Source: Hoeflea sp.
Lineage (GTDB): Bacteria > Pseudomonadota > Alphaproteobacteria > Rhizobiales > Rhizobiaceae
NCBI RefSeq assembly: GCF_002733955.1
Contig: NZ_NVXQ01000008.1
Location: 62,001-126,000, forward strand
DNA length: 64,000 bases
Reading direction: 5' to 3'
Shown: piece by piece, positions 28,275 to 36,788 of the stretch
Layout of the letters: each line of letters opens with the position of its first letter
How positions within the stretch are numbered: position 1 is the stretch's first letter
The notes under the pieces: model-generated
What the model was told of the DNA's origin: nothing
What the model saw: the letters and a program-made list of their open reading frames with translations, nothing else
Database searches by the model: none
Translations under genes and position numbers: made by a program

Positions 28275-29203
28275 GCCTTGCTCCCCAGCACTTCAAGCAC
28301 CTTGTCAGCAATCAGATGGCTGACCCGCTCGTTCGATTCATCCGTAACCCCGGCGATATGCGGCGTCAGCACAAGATTGCCCAGCCCCTTGAATTTCGCG
28401 CCCGCCTCGGCGGTCAGCGGTTCGGTCTCGAACACATCAAGTGCGGCCCCACCCAGCCTGCCGGCCTTCAGCGCTTCTGCCAGCGCGGCCTCGTCGACGA
28501 TGCCGCCGCGCGCCGCATTGATCAGGATCGCATCCGGCTTCATTCGTGACAGTGCGGCCGCATCGATCATGTTCCGGGTCGCATCGGTAAGTGGCGTGTG
28601 CAGAGACACCACATCTGAGAGTTCCAGCACCGCATCAAGCGACACGTTGCGGGCGATCTGCCAGCCCGGATGATCCGCCATCAAATAGGGATCACAGGCC
28701 ACGATCTGCATGCCCATCATGTGCGCCCGCCAGGCAACCTCGCGGGCAATCGAGCCATAGCCGACAAGGCCGATGGTCTTGCCGGCAAGTTCGCGGCCCA
28801 TCATCGATTGCCGCGGCCAGTCGCCCGCAGCCACGTCTGCCGAGCGCAGGAACGCGCCGCGCAACAGCATCAGCGCCGAGGTGATCACATATTCGGCCAC
28901 CGAAAGATCATTGGCCCCGGTCGCGGGAATCACTCTGACCGAGCGCGTCTTGCAGGCAGCTACATCGATATTGTCGAGCCCGACACCAAGCCGCCCGACC
29001 ACACGCAGTTTCGGCCCCATGCCCAGAAGCGTCTCGCGCACCTGGGTCCGGTTACGCACGATCAGCGCCCGCGCCGACGCAAGATGCTCATGCAATGCCG
29101 CCGGGTCATCGACCAGTTTCGGGTCGTAGACCGTGTCATGAGTCTGGACGAGGCGGCCAACCGCCGCCTCGTCCATGAATTCGGTAATGACGATATCTGC
29201 CAT
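28271..29203 (-). CDS. slcC: (S)-sulfolactate dehydrogenase-like 2-hydroxyacid dehydrogenase (SlcC type)
   Basis: The 310-residue protein is a D-isomer-specific 2-hydroxyacid dehydrogenase with NAD motif GLVGYGSIAREVA and catalytic Arg, Glu and His in NAARGGIVDE, ALDVFETEPL and LTPHIAGVT. In the Chromohalobacter type of sulfolactate pathway SlcC oxidises (S)-sulfolactate to sulfopyruvate. It sits between suyB and comC. A phosphoglycerate dehydrogenase role is unlikely because the protein lacks the C-terminal ACT and ASB domains. Confidence 0.83.
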   Translation of the reverse strand: MADIVITEFMDEAAVGRLVQTHDTVYDPKLVDDPAALHEHLASARALIVRNRTQVRETLLGMGPKLRVVGRLGVGLDNIDVAACKTRSVRVIPATGANDLSVAEYVITSALMLLRGAFLRSADVAAGDWPRQSMMGRELAGKTIGLVGYGSIAREVAWRAHMMGMQIVACDPYLMADHPGWQIARNVSLDAVLELSDVVSLHTPLTDATRNMIDAAALSRMKPDAILINAARGGIVDEAALAEALKAGRLGGAALDVFETEPLTAEAGAKFKGLGNLVLTPHIAGVTDESNERVSHLIADKVLEVLGSKA

Positions 29204-29228
29204 GCTGAACCTCGATTGTTTCGCCGAG

Positions 29229-30410
29229 TTAAGCGGAACGATAGAGCTTTGTCATGGAGAATTCACGGTGCCCCAGCGCTTCCGCTGCGGTGGCCCGGCC
29301 GTTCGAAGTACGCACGATCATTTCGATCAGCGAATCGCCGGCTTCGGCAATCGTCATTTCACGCGTCAGCACGCCGGTCACGTCCACGTCGATATGTTCG
29401 CTCATGGTGCGCAGGGTGCGCGGATTGCCCGAGATCTTGATCACCGGCACAATCGGATTGCCAACCACATTGCCCTGCCCGGTCGGGAAGGTGTGGATCA
29501 CCGCGCCACCGGCAGCCATCAGGGTGACGCATTCAGCGGCTGCCGAAGACGAGTCCATGAAATAGAGACCGTTACCGGATTGCGGGGCTTCGGCTGGCTC
29601 CAGAATGTCGATGAACTGCGAGGTGCGGCCGATCTTCTCGAGATTGCCCAGCGCCTTTTCCTCAATGGTGGTCAGGCCACCCTCGATATTGCCCTTGGTC
29701 GGCTGGCTGTCGGAAAGGTCGTCCGTCTGGTGCGCGAAGATGACGTCGTTCTGATAGGCTTCCCACATCTTGTACCAGCGCTCGCCGACGTCCTCGTTGA
29801 TCGCGCGCGTCTTGCAGATGTGCTCTGCCCCGGTAATCTCGGATGTTTCGCCGAAGAAGCCGGTGATCCCTTCGGGCAGCAGCTTGTCATACATATTGCC
29901 GACCGTCGGGCACGAACTCAGGCCCGTGGTGGTGTCACTCTCACCGCATTTGGTCGAGACCCACAATTCCGAGATCGAGCATTCCTCGCGCTGCAGCTCG
30001 GAAGCAAAGTGCACATATTCCTTGGCCACCCGGGAAGCGTCCATGATGGTCTTGAGATCGCCATTCTGCTCGATCGAGAGACCGGTCACAGGCTTGCCTG
30101 TGGCGGCGATGCCGTCGACGATCTTCTTGGTCCAGCCCGGCTCGATGCCGATCACCACCACGGCCGCAACATTCGGGTTCGATCCGGTGCCGATCATGGT
30201 GCGGAAATGGACATCAAGGTCTTCGCCGAACTGCAGCCGGCCATAGGCATGCGGGATTGCCAGTGTGCCCTTGATGTTGTTGGCCACGGCCTCGCAGGCC
30301 GCATTGGAAATGTCGTCAACCGGCAGGATGACCACGTGGTTGCGGACGCCGACACGGCCGTTCTCGCGCCGGTAGCCTTGAAACGTCATGTTTGAATATT
30401 TCGTTGCCAT
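29229..30410 (-). CDS. suyB: (R)-sulfolactate sulfo-lyase large subunit
   Basis: The 393-residue protein belongs to the altronate/galactarate dehydratase (UxaA C-terminal) family. It begins with [21 protein letters not shown], which is typical, and has conserved Cys residues in [17 protein letters not shown] that bind iron. With SuyA it cleaves (R)-sulfolactate to pyruvate and sulfite. Separate small and large subunits, together with SlcC- and ComC-like genes, favour SuyAB over altronate dehydratase. It lies 11 bases after suyA, with a GGAG site. Confidence 0.87.
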   Translation of the reverse strand: MATKYSNMTFQGYRRENGRVGVRNHVVILPVDDISNAACEAVANNIKGTLAIPHAYGRLQFGEDLDVHFRTMIGTGSNPNVAAVVVIGIEPGWTKKIVDGIAATGKPVTGLSIEQNGDLKTIMDASRVAKEYVHFASELQREECSISELWVSTKCGESDTTTGLSSCPTVGNMYDKLLPEGITGFFGETSEITGAEHICKTRAINEDVGERWYKMWEAYQNDVIFAHQTDDLSDSQPTKGNIEGGLTTIEEKALGNLEKIGRTSQFIDILEPAEAPQSGNGLYFMDSSSAAAECVTLMAAGGAVIHTFPTGQGNVVGNPIVPVIKISGNPRTLRTMSEHIDVDVTGVLTREMTIAEAGDSLIEMIVRTSNGRATAAEALGHREFSMTKLYRSA

Positions 30411-30421
30411 GATCAGGGCTC

Positions 30422-30709
30422 CTACCAGCGTTTGGTTTTCAGATTGTGTGTGTGGACGTGGGCGCCCTTTTCCACATCGGCGACAAACTTGCCGATGTCC
30501 TCGCCATACTTGATCGCAGTGTCGCCGGACTTGATGTCCTTGAGCGCGATCTTGTGGCCAATCGGCACATCCGCTTTCGAGGCCAGCTCGAAACTCGAAT
30601 TGTCATGCGTGACGACACAGAGCATCGTGGTTCCGGCCTTCAGGCCCTCGACAACGACGACGCCGACATTGTCAGCGTGGTCATGGACTAGCAAATGAGG
30701 TGTGGTCAC
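30422..30709 (-). CDS. suyA: (R)-sulfolactate sulfo-lyase small subunit
   Basis: The 95-residue protein is a SAF-domain protein like the N-terminal part of altronate dehydratase: [23 protein letters not shown], then IPLxD-like [11 protein letters not shown] and the closing [11 protein letters not shown]. The start is GTG with a perfect GGAGG seven bases upstream. It is the first gene of suyA-suyB-slcC-comC and is preceded by the 14-bp operator 52 bases before the start. Confidence 0.87.
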   Translation of the reverse strand: MTTPHLLVHDHADNVGVVVVEGLKAGTTMLCVVTHDNSSFELASKADVPIGHKIALKDIKSGDTAIKYGEDIGKFVADVEKGAHVHTHNLKTKRW

Positions 30710-30760
30710 GTTTGTCCTCCAATGTGGATAAGGTGTATTCTGATGGCATTCGCCACACGA

Positions 30761-30774
30761 GTCTTATATAAGAC
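30761..30774. promoter_or_regulatory. 14-bp palindromic operator, copy 1 (suyA / gntR)
   Basis: GTCTTATATAAGAC is a perfect palindrome placed between the divergent suyA (start 52 bases away) and gntR (start 41 bases away). The TATATAA core could overlap the promoter -10 element. The same 14 bases occur at 36726, 39962 and 41973. The adjacent GntR protein is the obvious candidate ligand-responsive repressor, with self-regulation. Confidence 0.85.
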
Positions 30775-30814
30775 ATAAGATATGGTATGGACGAAAAGTC
30801 AACCGGGGCAGAGC

Positions 30815-31576
30815 ATGGAAAAGAAGAAACAGATGTCGAGCGGCGCAGAAACAGCAGCAGGCGATGCGATTGGCTTCAAGCCGCTCTATGCCCAGGTCCG
30901 CGAACAGCTGATGCGGCGACTGGTCGACGGGGCCTGGCTGCCCGGCATGCTGCTGCCCAGCGAGATGGAACTGGCGCGCCAGCTCAATGTCAGCCAGGGC
31001 ACGGTTCGCAAGGCGCTGGATTCGATGACGGCGGACAATCTGCTCCTGCGCCGCCAGGGCCGCGGCACCTATGTCGCCGAGCCGGAGGAAAGCCGGATCC
31101 TGTTCCAGTTCTTCCGTCTCTCCCCCGATGAAGGCAACCCCAGCTTTCCCGATTCAAAGGTCCTGAGCACCAGCACCGCCACCCCGACGAAAACAGAAAA
31201 GCAAGAGCTCGGCCTCAACGACACCGATGAAGTCATCCGCATCGAACGCATCCGCTCGCTGGCCGGAGAGCCGATCCTGATCGAAACCATCACGCTGCCA
31301 ACCAACCGGTTTCCCGATTTCGATCACCTGACGATCATCCCGAACAATGTCTACAGGCTCTATTCCGAGCGCTGGGGCATCACCATCGGCAGCGCCGAGG
31401 AAAGGCTCAAGGCGATTGCCGCCAGTGCCCGCGATGCCGCCAAGCTGGGATGCGAGCAGGGAGAGCCGCTGCTTCTGATCAGCCGCGTCGCCCGCGATCT
31501 GGAAAACCGCCCGGTCGAACTGCGCTGGTCACGCTGCATAAGCCGCGACATCCATTATTCGGTCAATCTGCGGTGA
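30815..31576 (+). CDS. GntR-family (HutC subfamily) transcriptional regulator
   Basis: The 253-residue protein has an N-terminal winged helix-turn-helix (about 20-85: PLYAQVREQLMRRL, LPSEMELARQLNVSQGTVRKALD, RRQGRGTYVAE) and a C-terminal UTRA ligand domain (about 100-250, with ERIRSLAGEPILIETITLP). I chose the ATG at 30815, preceded by GGGGCAGAG; an ATG at 30782 is also in frame but lies only 7 bases after the operator. It is divergent from suyA and probably controls the four operator copies. The effector may be sulfoquinovose, its phosphate or sulfolactate; this is inference. Confidence 0.9.
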   Translation: MEKKKQMSSGAETAAGDAIGFKPLYAQVREQLMRRLVDGAWLPGMLLPSEMELARQLNVSQGTVRKALDSMTADNLLLRRQGRGTYVAEPEESRILFQFFRLSPDEGNPSFPDSKVLSTSTATPTKTEKQELGLNDTDEVIRIERIRSLAGEPILIETITLPTNRFPDFDHLTIIPNNVYRLYSERWGITIGSAEERLKAIAASARDAAKLGCEQGEPLLLISRVARDLENRPVELRWSRCISRDIHYSVNLR

Positions 31577-31579
31577 GCC

Positions 31580-32665
31580 TTACAGGCTGATCGCTGCCCC
31601 GCTCTTGGCCGATTGCTCCGCCGCAAGCCCGATCCGCACCGCCTTCAGCCCATCCTCGAGAGACACTTCGGGAACGCCGCCACTGCGGATCATCTCGAGA
31701 AATTTCTGGTGCTGGAAATAGGTCGATCCGTGGTGATCACCCACCGCCAGGATCGCGGCATCGACATCGACGATCTCGCGCTGTTCGAGCTTGCTGGCGC
31801 GCGGCGACAGCACGAATTCCGAATGCCGCTCCTTGCCGTCGGCGGAAAACCGCGACGGCCCCGGCACGAAGGCCTCCGCCTTGGCGACATCACCGGTAAC
31901 GGCAATAGCCTCCTGCCAGCCTGAGCCTTCGGCAAACATGCACAGATCCAGCATGGCGCGCACGCCATTGGCGAAATCGACCACCACGAAGGCATTGTCG
32001 AGGATATCCGGACGCTGCCCGTCATAGTCCTCCTCTAGAAAGTTCACGTCAGCCCCGCCCGAGGCATAGACGCGCACCGGCTCGGCCTCGGCGATCAGCC
32101 GCATCAGATCGAAGAAATGGCAGCATTTTTCCACCAGCGTGCCGCCGGTCTTGGCTGCGAAGCGGTTCCAGTCGCCAACCTTGGCGAGGAAGGGGAACCG
32201 GTGCTCGCGGATCGAGATCATCCGCGGCGTTCCGGTTTCGCCTTTACGCACAGCCTCAAGCAACCGTTCCACCGGCGGCATGTAGCGGTATTCCATCGCC
32301 ACCCAGACCTGCGACACCCGCCCGGCGGCGCGCGCAAGGATGTCCTCGCAATCGGCCAGCGTCGTGCACAGCGGCTTCTCCACCAGCATCGGCAGATCCG
32401 CCGGCAGCACATCCTTCAGGATCCCGTGGTGCAGATGGTTCGGCGCGGCAATTACCAGCGCGTCACACAGCCCGGAATTCAGCAGTGCGGCATGATCGCC
32501 AAACTGGGCACAGTCCGCACCGGCCATGAATGCGGCACTCGCACGCATGCCCTCGTCCGGATCGCAGACCGCCGTCACCCGAGCTCCCTCGAGCAGCCTG
32601 AGTGTCCTGATATGCTCCTGCCCCATCATGCCCGAGCCGATGATGCCGTATCTGAGTTCTGTCAT
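31580..32665 (-). CDS. Gfo/Idh/MocA-family protein, candidate NAD-dependent sulfoquinovosidase or dehydrogenase
   Basis: The 361-residue protein has the Rossmann motif GIIGSGMMGQEHIRTLRLL, the family EKP motif in LVEKPLCTT near residue 95, and a substrate domain with the notable segment GGTLVEKCCHFFDLMRL. Most members are NAD(P)-dependent sugar oxidoreductases. From memory, a glycosidase family (GH188) with this type of fold hydrolyses sulfoquinovosides using NAD+; the context here makes that worth testing. It lies 27 bases after the isomerase-like gene on the same strand and is convergent with gntR, three bases apart. The exact reaction cannot be read from sequence. Confidence 0.8.
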   Translation of the reverse strand: MTELRYGIIGSGMMGQEHIRTLRLLEGARVTAVCDPDEGMRASAAFMAGADCAQFGDHAALLNSGLCDALVIAAPNHLHHGILKDVLPADLPMLVEKPLCTTLADCEDILARAAGRVSQVWVAMEYRYMPPVERLLEAVRKGETGTPRMISIREHRFPFLAKVGDWNRFAAKTGGTLVEKCCHFFDLMRLIAEAEPVRVYASGGADVNFLEEDYDGQRPDILDNAFVVVDFANGVRAMLDLCMFAEGSGWQEAIAVTGDVAKAEAFVPGPSRFSADGKERHSEFVLSPRASKLEQREIVDVDAAILAVGDHHGSTYFQHQKFLEMIRSGGVPEVSLEDGLKAVRIGLAAEQSAKSGAAISL

Positions 32666-32692
32666 GGCCAGGCCCTGATGTTGGGAAAATTT

Positions 32693-34087
32693 CTAGAGAT
32701 GAATAACCGGCAGCCCGGCGGCAGCGGCAAAACTCTCGAGCGTCGAGACATGATCCCCATAGGCGAGCGCCATGTGATGCTCGAGCCCGCTGTCGATCAC
32801 CCGCGCAAGCATCTCCTGCGCCGGGCGCTCGAATTTCACCACGCCGGAGGTGCCGGTAAACGCCATCTCGCGCTTGAGCATCTCGCCCCGCGCGATGATC
32901 AGGCTCTGCTGCCCACGCGCCTGGCTCAACCGCACGAAGGTCACTGGCCCCGGCTTGAGCGGAAACTCGAGCAGCAGCGGCATCTTGCGGTTGGTGTGGA
33001 TCGTGGCCCGCGCCACCACCTCCGGATCCGCCATCGATATCGGGGCCTGGCCGCAATGCCAGACCACACCGGTGTCATCGCTCGCATCCAGGTCCACCAG
33101 ATCGACCAGGAACACCGGCTGATCGCTCGCCGCCTGCAACAGCAATTGCGTCGCCGCACCATAGACATCGGCCTCGCAGGCGCAGGGCACCCGGCCCTCG
33201 CCCATCATCGAGGCCGGACCACAGACAGCGCCGCCATACTCAGTGAATGTTTCCGGCCAGCAACGGATGGCGAAGGCGTCGAAGCCGCCATCTGCCTTCA
33301 TCCCGTCAAGTGCCAGCTTGAGCCGCAACGAACGGTCGAGCTCCACCTGATCGACCTCGTCCATACCCGAAAGATGGCCGCCAATCTCGGCCTTCAGCCC
33401 GCGGGCAGCACTCTCGGGAGCCGATCGCGCCCGCTCAAACAGCTCCGGCAGTTCAAAGCCGGTCACCTTCATGCCGGTCAGCTTTGCCAGTTCCGCGCTG
33501 TCATAGGCGCAGGTGTCAAAGCCGTCCGGGTGCGCACCGATCCGCGCAATGCTCTTGCCCGAAAGCCCTGCCAGCAAGGCCGCACCGAATGCAGGATCGG
33601 CCTGTGAAACTTCTGCAATCAGCGGAGAAACCATCGGCGCGCCGGCAAGCAGCACCTCGATACCCGGAGTATGGGGCGCGGCATAACGCCAGGAAAACAG
33701 CCGTCTGCGCAGCCCCAGCGCGTGCGACGCCAGATTGAGGCCGCAGAAGGCATTGAGCCGCAGCCGCCCGCCGAGCCGCGGCTCCGGAACCGCCCAGATC
33801 GACAGCGGCTGAGCAAACGCATCCGAGATACGGCAGGTCATCGCGGCATCGGTGAAGGTGACCTGCAGGATGATGATGCGGTCCGGATTTTTGGCCCTGA
33901 TGTCGGCCATCGCGGCTTCGGTCGAGGCAGCATCCATCAACAGCGTCCCGGGCCCCACAAGGTGGTGGCCGGTGGCCTCGAGATCGGCCATCATGCCGGC
34001 CAGCATCTCTTCGGCGAACGCCACATCGAAGGTTGGCCGGCCCAACGGCAGGACGCCCAGGGTCAGAGTTTTACCGGACATCGACAT
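32693..34087 (-). CDS. L-fucose/arabinose isomerase-like protein, candidate sulfoquinovose isomerase
   Basis: The 464-residue protein has the look of the L-fucose/L-arabinose isomerase fold: N-terminal GVLPLGRPTFDVAFAEE, a middle part with ILQVTFTDAAM, and a C-terminal metal-site-like part with WPETFTEYGG...CGPASMMGEG and PCACEADVYGAATQLLL. Such proteins interconvert aldoses and ketoses. With a sulfofructose-kinase-like gene and a YihT-type aldolase nearby, the likely reaction is sulfoquinovose to 6-deoxy-6-sulfofructose. It is unrelated to E. coli YihS. The aldolase gene lies upstream on the same strand, separated by a gene on the other strand. Confidence 0.75.
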   Translation of the reverse strand: MSMSGKTLTLGVLPLGRPTFDVAFAEEMLAGMMADLEATGHHLVGPGTLLMDAASTEAAMADIRAKNPDRIIILQVTFTDAAMTCRISDAFAQPLSIWAVPEPRLGGRLRLNAFCGLNLASHALGLRRRLFSWRYAAPHTPGIEVLLAGAPMVSPLIAEVSQADPAFGAALLAGLSGKSIARIGAHPDGFDTCAYDSAELAKLTGMKVTGFELPELFERARSAPESAARGLKAEIGGHLSGMDEVDQVELDRSLRLKLALDGMKADGGFDAFAIRCWPETFTEYGGAVCGPASMMGEGRVPCACEADVYGAATQLLLQAASDQPVFLVDLVDLDASDDTGVVWHCGQAPISMADPEVVARATIHTNRKMPLLLEFPLKPGPVTFVRLSQARGQQSLIIARGEMLKREMAFTGTSGVVKFERPAQEMLARVIDSGLEHHMALAYGDHVSTLESFAAAAGLPVIHL

Positions 34088-34127
34088 GCCCCCTTACATC
34101 ATCAAGTAAAAACACTAGATTGCAGTC

Positions 34128-34715
34128 ATGAACCTGAACCTGCGACGTTGGCCAGCGGCCCTCATCCTCGCGGTGGCGCTGTTTGCCATTGCCCCTGTCA
34201 CACAAAGTGCTGCCACCGAGGCTGCCTGGGCCCGTCTGGCGCAGGGCGGATACACCATTCTGCTCGGCTATGCCCGCACGCCGGGCGGCGAACCGCTGAG
34301 ACCCGATCTCGGCGATTGCGAGAACCGCAAGAGCCTGACCGACCGGGGCATTCAGGAAGCCCGACGCATCGGCATGCGCTTTGCCGCCCGCGCGGTGTCG
34401 ATCAGTGCAATCTATTCCGGCGAATTCTGCCGCGCGCTGCAGACCGCACAACTGGCCTTTGGCAGCTCCAACGTCGAGACCACCCCATTCCTCAACTCGA
34501 TCGTCGACGGCGCCGACCCGAACATCATCCCGCCCGAACTGATCCTCGCCGTCGAGGAATTCTATGGCGCCGGCAACCAGCTGATGGTCACCCATCCCGT
34601 GCTGATCACGGCCATCTCCGGCACCGTGCCGCGGGAAGGCGAAGCCGTGATCATTGCGCCGGGCCTCAATCCCGGCGACACGCCGCGCGTCGTCAACCGC
34701 TTGCTGCTCGACTGA
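34128..34715 (+). CDS. Degenerate histidine-phosphatase-superfamily protein, exported
   Basis: The 195-residue protein has a signal peptide (MNLNLRRWPAALILAVALF...TQSAA). The rest resembles exported histidine phosphatases: the family's LMRHA-APG motif appears as ILLGYARTPGGEP, so the Arg-His catalytic pair is replaced by Gly-Tyr. Downstream features remain (GDCENRKSLTDRG, YSGEFCRALQTAQLAFG, LMVTHPVLITAISG). It is probably a binding protein or a dead enzyme. It lies on the plus strand between two blocks of minus-strand sulfonate genes and is antisense to any read-through between them. Start chosen at the first ATG; no strong ribosome site is visible. Confidence 0.75.
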   Translation: MNLNLRRWPAALILAVALFAIAPVTQSAATEAAWARLAQGGYTILLGYARTPGGEPLRPDLGDCENRKSLTDRGIQEARRIGMRFAARAVSISAIYSGEFCRALQTAQLAFGSSNVETTPFLNSIVDGADPNIIPPELILAVEEFYGAGNQLMVTHPVLITAISGTVPREGEAVIIAPGLNPGDTPRVVNRLLLD

Positions 34716-34729
34716 ACCAGACGCCGGCA

Positions 34730-35764
34730 TCAGCCGAAATCGCCATAGCTGTGCCGGAAACTCTCGTCCGCCGGCGCAAACCGCGCGCCATCCGGCCCGA
34801 ACACCGCATGCCTGTCCCAGGGCGTTGCCGCCTGATCGGTCAGCGCGTTGAGATCGCGCATGTAATCAACCGACCCGGTTTTCAGCCCCTCCCGCATTCC
34901 GTCCCAGTCCGGGTAAAGCCCGAAGGGTTCGAGCCAGATCGCCCGGCCCGCCAGATAGCCCGATGCGCCCGCCCGGTAGGCATGATTGAGAATATTGCGG
35001 AACTCGGCCTTGCCGGCGCCCGCTGACAGCATCACCCAGGGCCGGCCGGCAAGCCGTCCCATTTCATCAAAGGCCGCCTGCACTTGTGCGTCCTCCCCTT
35101 CGGGAACATCCTTGGCCGCAACCGGGCTTTCCAGCTTGAACACGTCGATCCCGAACTCCGGCGCGGCGAAATCCGCCACCGACTGCAACACGTGATCAGT
35201 GCGCTTGCCGGTCATCTCGACGTAGTCCGTGGTCTGGTGCGCGTCGCTCTTGAGCGGATAGACCAGAAGCTCGAACAGGAACGGAATGTCATGCCGCGCA
35301 CAGGCCTCGCCGATCCGCTTGGTGAAATCCTTCTGCTTCTGGCAAATGTGTCCGGGCGCATCGGGCCGGTACCAGGCCAGCACCTTGACCGCGTCGCCAC
35401 CCATCCGCTTGATCTTGGCCACCGACCAGTCGTCGATCTCGCTCGACAGCCGCCCCTCCGGCGTCTCCTCGAACACCGAATCCTCCAGCGTCACGATCAG
35501 CCCCTTGGCCGGAGACAGTTTGCCGATCCCGCGCGGAATGGCGTAATGCGGATCGAGCAGCATCGCCGAGGATTGCCCCTGCAACGTCTCGATCAAAAGG
35601 GTCTTGAAATCGGCCACCTCCTGCCACGGCGCTTCGGCAACCCCATGATGCTTGGCAATCGGCCCCTTGATCGGCGGCCGCTGGTCCACCGCCGTCATCT
35701 TGAACAGGCCATTGTCATCGGCCATGCGGCGCATGCCCCATAGCTTTCCCGCGCTTAGCTGCAT
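34730..35764 (-). CDS. LacD/YihT-type class I aldolase, candidate sulfofructose-1-phosphate aldolase
   Basis: The 344-residue protein is of the tagatose-bisphosphate aldolase (LacD) family, to which E. coli YihT (6-deoxy-6-sulfofructose-1-phosphate aldolase) belongs. Shared features are MTAVDQR near the N-terminus, the Schiff-base Lys in IDVFKLESPV near residue 210, and GASGYLAGRAIW near the C-terminus. It would yield sulfolactaldehyde and dihydroxyacetone phosphate. Its start overlaps the end of the kinase gene by 10 bases, so the two are coupled. It is longer than YihT (about 292 residues) because of extra loops and tail, so tagatose-bisphosphate activity is the main alternative. Confidence 0.82.
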   Translation of the reverse strand: MQLSAGKLWGMRRMADDNGLFKMTAVDQRPPIKGPIAKHHGVAEAPWQEVADFKTLLIETLQGQSSAMLLDPHYAIPRGIGKLSPAKGLIVTLEDSVFEETPEGRLSSEIDDWSVAKIKRMGGDAVKVLAWYRPDAPGHICQKQKDFTKRIGEACARHDIPFLFELLVYPLKSDAHQTTDYVEMTGKRTDHVLQSVADFAAPEFGIDVFKLESPVAAKDVPEGEDAQVQAAFDEMGRLAGRPWVMLSAGAGKAEFRNILNHAYRAGASGYLAGRAIWLEPFGLYPDWDGMREGLKTGSVDYMRDLNALTDQAATPWDRHAVFGPDGARFAPADESFRHSYGDFG

Positions 35765-36660
35765 GACTGAGCCTCTTTCATGAAGGTTTCGGTTTCTGCG
35801 CGCGTCGGATAACCGGCACGGCCATTGATCCGGGTGCATTTGATGGCGGCAACGGCGCTGGCAAAACGGATCGCCTCGGGCGGCGAGGCACCCTCGCCCA
35901 GCCGCAGGGCGAAAGCGCCGTGCCAGACGTCACCTGCCCCCAGCGTATCCAGCGGCGTAATCGCATAGGCAGGCTCAAAGCCCGACGCTGTGCCGTGCCG
36001 CCAGGTAACGCCCTTGGCGCCATCGGTCACGCACACAAACGCACCGGTTTCCGCCGCGACATCATCGAGCGCGGCGTCGAGATCCTCATGTTCTGCCCAG
36101 TCGCGCAGCCCTTGCGCTGAAAACGCGACATGACTTGCAAGATGCAGCGCCGCTTCCGCCTCGCGGATCGGCGCTTCGCCATCCAGCACGCCGGGCACGC
36201 CACGCCTGCGCGCAGTCCGCATCAGCACCTCGGCCCCGTCCGGCCATCTTGTATCTGCCAGCGCCGCATCGAAATCATCCGGAAGTGCGGCCAGCAGCCA
36301 GCCTGCATTCATCGGCAGCTCGGGATCTCGGAAATTGACGATCTGACGTTCCCCCGCCTGATCGATGAAGACCGACGAAAACGACGATCGCCGCCCCTCG
36401 AAGCGCTTCAGCATGGTGCAGTCGACGCCGTCGGCTTCAAGCCCGGCTGCAATCATGTCCGCCACCTGGTCCGAGCCGAGACGGCTCGCCAGCATCGCAT
36501 GCCCTCCCAGCCGCGCAATCGCCGCCGCCGCATTGGCTGCGCCGCCGCCGCCGGTGATTTCCGCACCCTTCGCCCGGTATTTTTCAGCCAGCCGCGGCAT
36601 CTCGTCGAGATGAAAGACGAAATCCATCACGGCGACCCCGGTGGTCACGATCTTTGTCAT
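35755..36660 (-). CDS. PfkB-family sugar kinase, candidate 6-deoxy-6-sulfofructose kinase (YihV-like)
   Basis: The 301-residue protein resembles E. coli YihV closely by eye: N-terminal TTGVAVMDFVF, GGGGAANAAAAIARLG, ADTRWPDGAEVLM (YihV has a matching ADVRWHDGA), the GAGD catalytic motif in DTLGAGDVWHGAF near residue 245, and SAVAAIKCTRINGRAGYPT (YihV: ASGVAALKCTRPGGRAGIP). It would phosphorylate sulfofructose at C1 with ATP. The start at 36660 gives a family-sized protein. It heads the kinase-aldolase unit and is preceded by operator copy 2 at 66 bases. Confidence 0.85.
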   Translation of the reverse strand: MTKIVTTGVAVMDFVFHLDEMPRLAEKYRAKGAEITGGGGAANAAAAIARLGGHAMLASRLGSDQVADMIAAGLEADGVDCTMLKRFEGRRSSFSSVFIDQAGERQIVNFRDPELPMNAGWLLAALPDDFDAALADTRWPDGAEVLMRTARRRGVPGVLDGEAPIREAEAALHLASHVAFSAQGLRDWAEHEDLDAALDDVAAETGAFVCVTDGAKGVTWRHGTASGFEPAYAITPLDTLGAGDVWHGAFALRLGEGASPPEAIRFASAVAAIKCTRINGRAGYPTRAETETFMKEAQSCS

Positions 36661-36725
36661 TGCAAGCTGGTTTCCCTGGCGCATTCACATCGCGGAGAAC
36701 ACTCTCCACATCACGACTCTACCAA

Positions 36726-36739
36726 GTCTTATATAAGAC
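36726..36739. promoter_or_regulatory. 14-bp palindromic operator, copy 2 (sugar kinase)
   Basis: An exact copy of GTCTTATATAAGAC, 65 bases before the kinase start codon. The flank on the right (ACAAG) is also shared with the copy at 39962. Confidence 0.85.
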
Positions 36740-36788
36740 ACAAGATCAAATCCGCTTCCGTGCACCGGTGAATAGGGCGGGCTCGATC

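Noticed and set aside
29229-30709. Altronate or galactarate dehydratase
   Set aside because: The subunits belong to that superfamily, but the split into small and large subunits together with slcC- and comC-like genes, and no uronate enzymes nearby, favours sulfolactate sulfo-lyase.
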